The position numbers were made by a program, and so were the translations under genes. Below, piece by piece: positions 6,173-12,858 of a stretch of DNA of 14,604 nt. Numbering within the stretch: the stretch's first letter is position 1; every line of letters begins with the position of its first letter. Source of the stretch: Candidatus Omnitrophota bacterium (lineage in GTDB: Bacteria; Omnitrophota; Gorgyraeia; Aquiviventales; Aquiviventaceae); contig JACQRE010000128.1 in NCBI GenBank assembly GCA_016206585.1, positions 1 to 14,604 on the forward strand, in the 5' to 3' direction. The notes under the pieces were generated by a model that searched no databases, had not been told where the DNA came from, and saw only the letters and a program-made list of their open reading frames with translations.

Positions 6173-6249
6173 CCGCGCTCCTCAGCGCACCTCACTGTTC
6201 GCCTGTGGGGTGCTTTTTTTGGTGCGGTCTGACGAACTGAGGAGCGCGG
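6173..6249 (+). promoter_or_regulatory. Anti-Shine-Dalgarno pairing and competing hairpin in the riboswitch expression platform
   Basis: CCGCGCTCCTCAG (6173-6185) is an exact 13-nt complement of CTGAGGAGCGCGG (6237-6249), which contains the ribosome site GAGGAG of the FecR gene (ATG 6253). The terminator hairpin at 6187-6213 nests inside. A competing hairpin, GCGCGGC (6154-6160) with GCCGCGC (6172-6178), would use the first half of the anti-SD strand and free the ribosome site. This arrangement could give translational control in addition to termination. Confidence 0.65.
6187..6220 (+). terminator. Intrinsic terminator of the riboswitch
   Basis: GCACCTCAC (6187-6195) pairs with GTGGGGTGC (6205-6213; nine pairs with one G-U) around a 9-nt loop, followed by seven T (6214-6220). 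This is a textbook rho-independent terminator between the aptamer and the coding start, 33 bp ahead of the ATG. Readthrough would be controlled by ligand binding; which state is ON cannot be read from the sequence. Confidence 0.9.
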
Positions 6250-6252
6250 AAC

Positions 6253-7980
6253 ATGCTAGGACCAACGCCTCGCGTACGTGTTCGCCGTCCCACCTTCTGG
6301 TTGGCCGCACTCTTCACGCTCTTCACCGTCACCCCCTCGTCCATGGCCCAGTCCCCTGCCCAGCCCGTCCCCATCTTGGCAGAACCTGCGGCGTCCGTTG
6401 CAGAGCCGTCGGCGCCGCTGTCTCAGCGCCAGATCCAGATCGGCGTGGCGGCGGCGGTCCACGGCAACGTCCAGATCGCGTCGCCGGGTGCGGTCGGGGT
6501 GGTCGCGCAGAGCGGACGGCCGATCTACCTGGGCGACGTCGTGACGACCGACGGCCAGAGCCGGCTGCAGGTCCTCCTGATGGATGAGACGGTCTTCACC
6601 ATCGGTCCGAACAGCTCCATCGTGATCGACGAGTTCGTCTACGACCCGGCGACCGCGGACGGCAAGCTCTCCGCGGAAGTCCTGAAGGGCACGTTCCGGT
6701 TCGTCACCGGCAAGATCGCGCATAAGGAGCCGAGGAACATGAAGGTGACGCTCCCCGCCGGGACGATTGGCGTGCGCGGCACCATGGTGGCGGGCCGGGT
6801 GGACGGCGACCATTCGCTCGTCGTGCTCCTGGGTCCTGGCCCGGAGAACACGGTGGGCGCACGGATCGGACGGATCGAGGTGGGCAACGAGGTCAACAGC
6901 GCCGTCGAGTCGGTAATGATCACCCGCCCGGGCCACGGGACCGAAATCCCCGGGCAGAACCTGCCGCCGACACCACCGGCCCTCATGCCGCCGCAGGTCA
7001 TGCAGGCGCTGCAGAACGACCTGTCCGCGCCGCTGGGGCCTCCTCCCGACAACTCTTCGAGTTCGCACGGGCACAGGCCCGGAGCGCCGCCGACCGATGC
7101 GGATGGGCACCCGATGATGCCGCCAACCGGCGAGAACATGTCGCAGCCGCCCAGCCCGGAGATGCTGCAGACCATGTTGGACTCAGGCCAGATCACGCCA
7201 GAGCAGTTCACTGAGATGACGGCGGACATGGCAACCTGGAACAGCGGAGACGAAACCACGCGGGCCGCCTTAATGGAGAAATACGACGGCCAGCACGAGG
7301 GGGAGTACCAGCCGCCAGGCGAGTTCACCGAGTACGGGGACTACCAGCCGGACCACTACGGCGACTACACCCAGATGTTCGACCCCAACCACCAGACGTA
7401 CGATCCCATGTACGATCCGCAGTACGCGACGTTCTACGACACGTACGGCGACTTCAACACCGTCACCGATCCGGACTACTACGCCTACATCGACTACCTG
7501 AACAATCAGACCACCACGGCGGCGCAGACCAGCACCACGATCGCCAACGGTGTTGCCACCAAGGCTCAGCTGGCCACCGTGCAGACCGGCAAGTTCCAGT
7601 ACGTGGCGAACGGGGGCTTCCGGCAAACGATGAAGGACGGCGTGGCGACCAACATCCCCGGCCAGATGAACGTCACCCTGTTGATCGACTTCGGCAGCCG
7701 GACCATCGGGGGCAACAGCTCCAACCTGGAAGTCAGCACGACCGCGAACGGCGGCAACATCAGCGCCACGATGGGGCTGGGGGCGCGTTCCTTCGATTCC
7801 GGTTCTGGAGATCTGGCGATCTATCAGTATACGAGCGGCAACCTCACGGGTGATCTCGCGATCAAGAACAGCGGGGGTGTCATCGGCGGCGCGATGGACG
7901 CTAAGGCAACGTTCGACGGCACCCTGAACAAGGGGGAAGGCACGATCCTCGACATCCCGCGCACCGACGCGCCGCAGTAA
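6253..7980 (+). CDS. Secreted FecR-domain protein with Tyr-rich linker and C-terminal beta domain
   Basis: The 575 residues begin with a Sec signal peptide (arginines 7-12, hydrophobic 15-27, likely cleavage after SMA at 32). There is no lipobox cysteine. A FecR domain spans about 62-200: HGNVQIASPGA, LGDVVTTDGQSRLQVLL, the TVFTIGPNSSIVIDEFVY strand pair, and LPAGTIGVRGTMVAGRVDG. A Pro-rich stretch follows (235-305), then 15 tyrosines in roughly 344-416 with YDPMYDPQY-like units. The C-terminal ~130 residues are Gly/Asn/Thr-rich and strand-like (LLIDFGSRTIGGNSSN), reminiscent of the small barrels of TbpB-like Slam cargo. This is not the classical FecR iron regulator, since there is no inner-membrane anchor or sigma-factor partner. 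The ribosome site GAGGAG is sequestered by the riboswitch platform. A surface or matrix role under cyclic-dinucleotide control is inference. Confidence 0.85.
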   Translation: MLGPTPRVRVRRPTFWLAALFTLFTVTPSSMAQSPAQPVPILAEPAASVAEPSAPLSQRQIQIGVAAAVHGNVQIASPGAVGVVAQSGRPIYLGDVVTTDGQSRLQVLLMDETVFTIGPNSSIVIDEFVYDPATADGKLSAEVLKGTFRFVTGKIAHKEPRNMKVTLPAGTIGVRGTMVAGRVDGDHSLVVLLGPGPENTVGARIGRIEVGNEVNSAVESVMITRPGHGTEIPGQNLPPTPPALMPPQVMQALQNDLSAPLGPPPDNSSSSHGHRPGAPPTDADGHPMMPPTGENMSQPPSPEMLQTMLDSGQITPEQFTEMTADMATWNSGDETTRAALMEKYDGQHEGEYQPPGEFTEYGDYQPDHYGDYTQMFDPNHQTYDPMYDPQYATFYDTYGDFNTVTDPDYYAYIDYLNNQTTTAAQTSTTIANGVATKAQLATVQTGKFQYVANGGFRQTMKDGVATNIPGQMNVTLLIDFGSRTIGGNSSNLEVSTTANGGNISATMGLGARSFDSGSGDLAIYQYTSGNLTGDLAIKNSGGVIGGAMDAKATFDGTLNKGEGTILDIPRTDAPQ

Positions 7981-8005
7981 ACCCATTTGGCCCGGGACGA
8001 CGACA

Positions 8006-8037
8006 CACCGCCCGCGTGATTCATCACGCGGGCGGTG
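8006..8037. terminator. Bidirectional hairpin between convergent genes
   Basis: Perfect 14-bp arms CACCGCCCGCGTGA (8006-8019) and its complement (8024-8037) enclose a TTCA loop. It lies 25 bp after the FecR gene stop and 14 bp after the cyclase stop on the other strand, so it can serve both transcripts. Neither side has a clear T-run. Confidence 0.75.
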
Positions 8038-8051
8038 CTGTCTCGAACTGG

Positions 8052-10298
8052 TTATTTCGTCGTCGCCACAAACACCCCGTCCCACTCCGTCCCCGGGGGG
8101 TGCACCCGATACGCGGCGATGCGCTCGCTGTAGAGGCGATACAACGCGCTGAGCCGGGTCTGCGCGGTATCCAATTCCAGGCATTGGCGGATGAGCGTTT
8201 CGGCCCGGTCCCAGTCCTGGGCCCGGTACGCCGCGAGCATCTCGTCGTGGACGCGTACGAGTACGTGGAGGCGCTCATCCCGCGCCAGCGCCTCATCGCC
8301 CAGCAACGCGAAGATCCGCCCGGGCTGCGTCTTGCCCTTCACGGCGATCAGGTCGAGCTCCAGCGCGGCGCACGATCCGCCGAGCGACTGGGCGGTGGAC
8401 TCGCCGATCACGACGTCGACCCCGTAGGACTTCGACTGGCCCTGGAGACGCGACGCGAGGTTCACCGAATCCCCCAGGACTGAATAGTCGAACCGCTGCT
8501 CCGAGCCGAAGTTGCCCACCGAGCACTCGCCCGTGTTGACGCCGATCCCGATGTGCACCGGCGCAAACGGCCGGCCCTCCTGCGCGCGCTCCACCTCCAG
8601 CCGCCGGTTGAACTCCACGAGGTGACGGCGCATCGCCAGGGCGGTGCGGCAGCCGTGACTCGGGTGGTCCGGGTCCTCGAGCGGCGCGTTCCAGAACGCC
8701 ATGATGCAGTCGCCGATGTACTTGTCGACCGTGCCGGCCTGCTCGAGCACCGCCTGCGTCATCGGCGTCAGGAACCGGTTCATGAACCGCCCGAGCTCCT
8801 CGGCGCTGAGCTGCTCGGCCATCGCGGTGAAGTCCTGGATGTCGGCGAAGAGCACCGTCATCACGCGCCGCTCGCCGCCCAGGCGCAACTGCTCCGGGTG
8901 CCGGGCCAGCCGGTCGACGAGCGCCGGGGAGAGATACCGGCTGAACGCCTGCCGGACCTGCCGGCGCTCCGCTTCCGTGCGCAGGTAGCTCAGGAACGAG
9001 CTCACCAGATAGATCGCGAGGACGACGAGCGAGGGATAGACGGGATCGAGCAGCCAGTGGAGCGCGGTAAACGCGTACCACGACGCCGCGAGGGCTGCCG
9101 CGATGGCGCCGGCCCCGAACACCGCCGCCCCCAACGCTCCGAGCCGCGGCAGTGCGACGAGGAGCCCAGCACCCAACACCAGTAAGTAGACGAGCTCAGC
9201 ACCGCCAGCCCAATCCGGCCGCTCGAGGAACTGACCGGCGAGGACCTGCTCCGTGAGCTGGGCGTGAACCTCCACCCCGGCGGCCACCGGATTGAGCGGG
9301 GTCGCGCGCAGGTCCTTGAGGCCGGTGGCGCTGGTGCCGACGAAGACGATCGCGCCCTCCAACGCGCCGGGCTCCACGGAGCCGTCCAAGACCGTCCAAG
9401 CCGGGATGGTGCGCTCCGGGGCTAGCACCGTGTAGTACACCCAGGCCCGCCCGCGCTCATCCGTGGGGATCGTGAACCGGCCGATTTTGACGCGCGCCAT
9501 CCCGGTGTGCTGCCCGAAACTGGCCTCGCCGCTCGCCCCGGAGGACTTCACCGAAACGGCCGACGCACCCTGGGCCACCCGCAGCGCCTCCGCCACCAGC
9601 GACGGGTACAGCGTATCGCCCAGCCGGAGGAGCAGCGGCACGCGCCGGATCATCCCATCGCGCTCGGCTAGCAGATTGAAGTGGCCGTTCCCCAGCGCGG
9701 GCTGTTCCAGGCTGGGCAGCGTGGTCACCGCACCCCGCAGTGCTACCGCGTACAACAACGGATCGTCGCCCGCGTGCGCGATGCCCGTCTTCAATGCCGG
9801 CTGCGCGCCGTTGGGCTCAGCGGTGAGCGCGAACCCCGTGACGACGCGCGCCTCGCCAATCGCCTGCGCCAACACCTGGTCGTGATCGGGAAGCTGCCCG
9901 GCGGTTTCGCGCAGCGCGTCGATCGCCGGGGCGATGGGCCAGAGCGGCAGGACTTGGCGGGGTGAGGTGCGATCCGGCTCGGCGAAGACGATGTCAAACG
10001 CAATGGCGGAGGCTCCCAGCGCATGAAGGCGCTCCACGAGCCGGGCCACCAGCGTGCGGGGCCAGGGCCACTGGCCGAGCCGGGCGAGCGTGGCATCGTC
10101 CACGTCGACGATGCGCACAGGGACCGCCTGGTAGGGCCTCGGGTGCGCGCGCTGGAACTGATCGAAGACCTGCAGCTGGAGCGATTCCAGCAGCGGAGAT
10201 CCGGCGATGCGCAGGAGGAGGGCGGCGAGCAAGAGGCCGGCGGGGAGGCCGAACGTCAACCCGCGATGGAGAGCGGCGTGGAACCGCGATGGGGTCAT
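8052..10298 (-). CDS. CHASE2-domain class III adenylate/guanylate cyclase
   Basis: Membrane sensor enzyme making cyclic nucleotide from NTP. Of 748 residues, an N-terminal membrane anchor (about 14-31) leads into a periplasmic CHASE2 domain (about 38-345, with VRIVDVDDATLARLGQWPWP at 61-80 and FVGTSATGLKDLR at 319-331). Three membrane helices follow (about 368-386, 388-408 and 418-438), then the cyclase domain (477-640) and a helical tail. Metal-binding Asp486 and Asp489 lie in FADIQDF, Lys526 in DKYIGD is consistent with adenine recognition, and LGDSVNLASR supplies Asn613 and Arg617. The start ATG 10298-10296 lies on the edge of a structured repeat, preceded by GGTGGTGGG. Last gene of the apparent pheT operon; upstream neighbours are the Cys-rich protein and an MBL-fold hydrolase. 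ATP rather than GTP as substrate is likely but not proven. Confidence 0.92.
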   Translation of the reverse strand: MTPSRFHAALHRGLTFGLPAGLLLAALLLRIAGSPLLESLQLQVFDQFQRAHPRPYQAVPVRIVDVDDATLARLGQWPWPRTLVARLVERLHALGASAIAFDIVFAEPDRTSPRQVLPLWPIAPAIDALRETAGQLPDHDQVLAQAIGEARVVTGFALTAEPNGAQPALKTGIAHAGDDPLLYAVALRGAVTTLPSLEQPALGNGHFNLLAERDGMIRRVPLLLRLGDTLYPSLVAEALRVAQGASAVSVKSSGASGEASFGQHTGMARVKIGRFTIPTDERGRAWVYYTVLAPERTIPAWTVLDGSVEPGALEGAIVFVGTSATGLKDLRATPLNPVAAGVEVHAQLTEQVLAGQFLERPDWAGGAELVYLLVLGAGLLVALPRLGALGAAVFGAGAIAAALAASWYAFTALHWLLDPVYPSLVVLAIYLVSSFLSYLRTEAERRQVRQAFSRYLSPALVDRLARHPEQLRLGGERRVMTVLFADIQDFTAMAEQLSAEELGRFMNRFLTPMTQAVLEQAGTVDKYIGDCIMAFWNAPLEDPDHPSHGCRTALAMRRHLVEFNRRLEVERAQEGRPFAPVHIGIGVNTGECSVGNFGSEQRFDYSVLGDSVNLASRLQGQSKSYGVDVVIGESTAQSLGGSCAALELDLIAVKGKTQPGRIFALLGDEALARDERLHVLVRVHDEMLAAYRAQDWDRAETLIRQCLELDTAQTRLSALYRLYSERIAAYRVHPPGTEWDGVFVATTK

Positions 10299-10436
10299 CC
10301 CACCACCTGCGCCTCGCGGCGGTTCGCCGCCGCGGCGAGGCGGCTGCGAGACGGCTGCAGTCCGTATGCGTTCATCGGGGAAACGTCCGTCGCCTCGCGG
10401 CCACCCTGATCGAGTGGCCAGCGCAGGTGGTGGGAT
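10297..10436. repeat. Structured inverted-repeat element, copy 2 (140 bp)
   Basis: Perfect 16-bp terminal arms, ATCCCACCACCTGCGC at 10297-10312 and its complement at 10421-10436. Inner hairpins are at 10313-10339 (CTCGC/GCGAG with a GGCGG/CCGCC upper stem), about 10341-10364 (CGGCTGC against GCAGTCCG) and 10399-10419 (GGCCAC/GTGGCC). It shares the outer 14 bp and the internal motif TATGCGTTC (10365-10373) with copy 1, but otherwise differs. On the minus strand the stop TGA of the upstream gene begins at its first base, and its last two bases begin the cyclase ATG, so it exactly fills the gap between the two genes. Confidence 0.85.
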
Positions 10437-11170
10437 CAGGCGGGCCGCTCGAAATAGGCGCGGAACAGCACCTCGATCTCGTCGAGCATCTCTTTGTCGA
10501 CGGAGAACGCGATGGCGTAGGAGAGCGCCTCGAGAATGACCAGCGCGTTCACGCTGGGATCCTGCTTGTCGATCGCGGAGAGCCGTGTGAGGATGTGCTC
10601 GTTGACGAGCTGAATGTCCTTGTACATCTGGACGAGGCTGTGCAGCTTCCAGTCGGGCTTCTGGCCGCGGCGCGAGAGGAGGTACTGCGCGAGCAGGTAC
10701 ATGGACAGCGCCCGGTACTGGGTCTCCTCGAGCGTCGCGAACGGCAGGTGGTAGCGCACCATCGGCTTGAGCTTGCCGAGGACCGGGCAGCCGCTGCCGA
10801 CCATGTAGATGCCGATCAGCGACGTGATGCCCTGCTGCAGCGACGTCCGCTTGACGTACGTGCGGACCGGCGTCTCGATCGAGATGTCCGTCTTCTCCTC
10901 CGAGCGGTGGCCGACGAACGCGGTGAGGATGTCGCCTAGGTTGATCGCCGCCGGGCAGGTGGGGCGCTCCGCGCTCTTGAGCGGGCAGGTGGGGCACTGA
11001 CAGGGCGCCATCGCCGCCCACCGGGGCGGCTCGCCCTGCTGCGGAGGCCGGACCACATCGAGCGTCTTCGGGTCGAGCGTGACCTGAACCGTCCGCCGGT
11101 CGCCGTTCTCAAAGACGAACGTGTACGTGAAGGTGATCGGTTCTTGGCTGTCGAGCGGCATGCCAGCCAT
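10436..11170 (-). CDS. Unrecognised Cys-rich protein, stand-alone paralogue of the MBL C-terminal domain
   Basis: 244 residues with no signal peptide or membrane helix, so cytoplasmic. I do not recognise a named family. An N-terminal beta-rich part (PITFTYTFVFENGD, then VTLDPKTLDVV) is followed by a cysteine cluster, C-x-C-x2-C-P-L-x7-C (Cys57, 59, 62, 72). A highly conserved core around GSGCPV (Cys128) and HLPFATLEET (141-150) comes next, then a helical C-terminus. The same layout forms residues ~298-526 of the upstream MBL protein; within a 48-residue core (116-163) 36 positions are identical. The cysteines suggest zinc or an Fe-S cluster. The start ATG 11170 has GGAGG 4 nt upstream and follows the MBL gene by 18 bp. 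Placed between a hydrolase and a cyclase, it may be a regulatory partner; that is inference. Confidence 0.85.
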   Translation of the reverse strand: MAGMPLDSQEPITFTYTFVFENGDRRTVQVTLDPKTLDVVRPPQQGEPPRWAAMAPCQCPTCPLKSAERPTCPAAINLGDILTAFVGHRSEEKTDISIETPVRTYVKRTSLQQGITSLIGIYMVGSGCPVLGKLKPMVRYHLPFATLEETQYRALSMYLLAQYLLSRRGQKPDWKLHSLVQMYKDIQLVNEHILTRLSAIDKQDPSVNALVILEALSYAIAFSVDKEMLDEIEVLFRAYFERPA

Positions 11171-11188
11171 GCGTCCTCCGGTCGTTCC

Positions 11189-12817
11189 TCAAGCGCCTCC
11201 GGCCGACGTGGTCGGCGTCGAAGAGCCTTGAGGCGCGCTGAGATACGATTCGAAGACTCGGTCGAGGTCTTCGAGCAGTTGTGAGTCGATCGTGAACGAG
11301 ACGGATTGGCCGAAGGTGTCGAGCCGGACGATCGCGTTGAGGTTGGCGTCCTCGATCTCCATCTCCGAGAGCCGCTTGAAGAACTCCAGGTTGACGGCGT
11401 GGATTTCCTCGTAGAGCTTGGGCAGCTCCTTCAGATCCCAGTCCGGCGCCTTCCCGTGCTTCTCCGCGAAATATTGCGCGAGGAGGTACATCGAAATCAC
11501 CCGAAAGCGCGTCTCATCCAGCGTGGCGAAGGGCAGATGAAACCGGACCATGGGCCGCAGCTTCGCCATCACGGGACAGCCGCTCGTGACCATGAGGATG
11601 CCGATGAGCGAGCTGACCGCTTCCGGGAGCAGGGCGCGCTTCGTGTAGTTCCTCGCTTCGGTTTCGATGGACACGCTGACCTGCTCGGTGGAGAGCGACC
11701 GGCCGAACGTGTCCACCAGATCGATGAGGCCCACCGCGGCGGGGCAGCGCATCTCGCGGTCGTTGTTCAGCGGGCAGTTGGAGCACTGGCAGTGGGTGAG
11801 CGCCGTCCAATTGGGGAACGCGTCGCGCTTCGCGGGAATGAGCTCGAGCGTGTCGGGGTTCAGCGAGATCGTGAAGCGCTTGGCTTGCCCGTCGTCAAAC
11901 GTGAAGGTGTAGTGGAAGGTGAGCGGCTGGCGTTCGGGCTCCGGCACCACCGCGACGATCCGCTCCTTGGAGGTCCCCGCCGGCTTCCGGGCCGCGTCCG
12001 ATCCATCAGGCAGGACCGCCATCTCTTCGCGAGCGCCGGAGGTGTTGGGAAACAGGCGCTTGGCGCGCTCCGTCAGGAGGTCGATGGCGTCATCCGACTT
12101 GTTCGGGTCGTGCGAGGTCAGCAGGAGCCGTTGCGCCTTGACCGTCTCGGCGACCCGCGCGCTGTCCTCCCACGTGCTGTGCCCCCATCCGCGGCGGGCC
12201 GGGTACTCTTCCGGCGTATACTGGGCGTCGTGGATGAGCGTGGCAGCACCGCGGCACCAGTCCATAAACCGGCGGTCCATGGCCCCGTTGCCGTGCTCGC
12301 GGTCGGTGGCGATGACGAGGCTGCCGTTCGAAGTGTCCAGCCGGTAGCTCACGCACCCCTGGGGATGCAGCACCTCGCAGTGGGAGAGCGTGACGCCGTA
12401 GCGCGTGAACGGCTTGTCGGGCAGCTCCTCGAACCGGATCGCCGCGCCGAACTTGGCGAGATCCACCGGCCAGATCGGCTGCCCGATCACCGTGGTGAGG
12501 CTGCGCCGCCAGTCGCCCAGGATTTTGGCGCTGGACAGGAAGGTGACGTGCGCATCCTTGCGGAGGAGCGGCTTGAACGACGGCAGGCCGACGATGTGAT
12601 CGAGGTGGACGTGCGTCAGGAGGATGGTGATGGGGGGCAGCTCGTCGCGCTCATAGAGCGCGTGGCCGAGGGCGGTGATGCCGGTGCCCGCATCGATGAC
12701 CAGCAGGCCCTGGCCGGTTTCGAAGCTGAAGCAGGAGGTGCTACCCCCGTAGCGGCGATAGGGGTCACCGTGCACCGGGTAGCTGCCGCGGGCGCCATGG
12801 ATGACGAACTGCTCCAT
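11189..12817 (-). CDS. Metallo-beta-lactamase-fold hydrolase fused to a Cys-rich domain
   Basis: 542 residues. Residues 1-260 are an MBL-fold domain of the RNase Z/PhnP/cyclic-phosphodiesterase-like type: HGARGSYPVHGD and RRYGGSTSC at the start, the metal motif T-H-V-H-L-D-H (68-74), then His146/His151, Asp172 and His236 (TSHDP) as further metal ligands. After a linker (261-297) comes the Cys-rich domain shared with the next gene: C-x-C-x2-C-P-L-x7-C (Cys343, 345, 348, 358), SGCPV (Cys414) and HLPFATLDET. MBL proteins of this type cleave phosphodiester bonds, sometimes in cyclic nucleotides; next to a cyclase, cNMP hydrolysis is attractive but unproven. The ATG at 12817 is chosen because homology to MBL proteins begins there; the open frame continues to 13324 but that part overlaps pheT. 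It starts 41 bp after the pheT stop on the same strand. Confidence 0.9.
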   Translation of the reverse strand: MEQFVIHGARGSYPVHGDPYRRYGGSTSCFSFETGQGLLVIDAGTGITALGHALYERDELPPITILLTHVHLDHIVGLPSFKPLLRKDAHVTFLSSAKILGDWRRSLTTVIGQPIWPVDLAKFGAAIRFEELPDKPFTRYGVTLSHCEVLHPQGCVSYRLDTSNGSLVIATDREHGNGAMDRRFMDWCRGAATLIHDAQYTPEEYPARRGWGHSTWEDSARVAETVKAQRLLLTSHDPNKSDDAIDLLTERAKRLFPNTSGAREEMAVLPDGSDAARKPAGTSKERIVAVVPEPERQPLTFHYTFTFDDGQAKRFTISLNPDTLELIPAKRDAFPNWTALTHCQCSNCPLNNDREMRCPAAVGLIDLVDTFGRSLSTEQVSVSIETEARNYTKRALLPEAVSSLIGILMVTSGCPVMAKLRPMVRFHLPFATLDETRFRVISMYLLAQYFAEKHGKAPDWDLKELPKLYEEIHAVNLEFFKRLSEMEIEDANLNAIVRLDTFGQSVSFTIDSQLLEDLDRVFESYLSAPQGSSTPTTSAGGA

Positions 12818-12858
12818 GGTGCCAAGCTTACCTCTTCCGATCTGAGATAGCAAGGCCG

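Noticed and set aside
10299..11021. N-terminal extension of the cyclase frame to 11021 (989 codons)
   Set aside because: The extension is Arg/Pro/His-rich, overlaps the Cys-rich protein gene in another frame and crosses the repeat; CHASE2-type sequence begins at the ATG at 10298.
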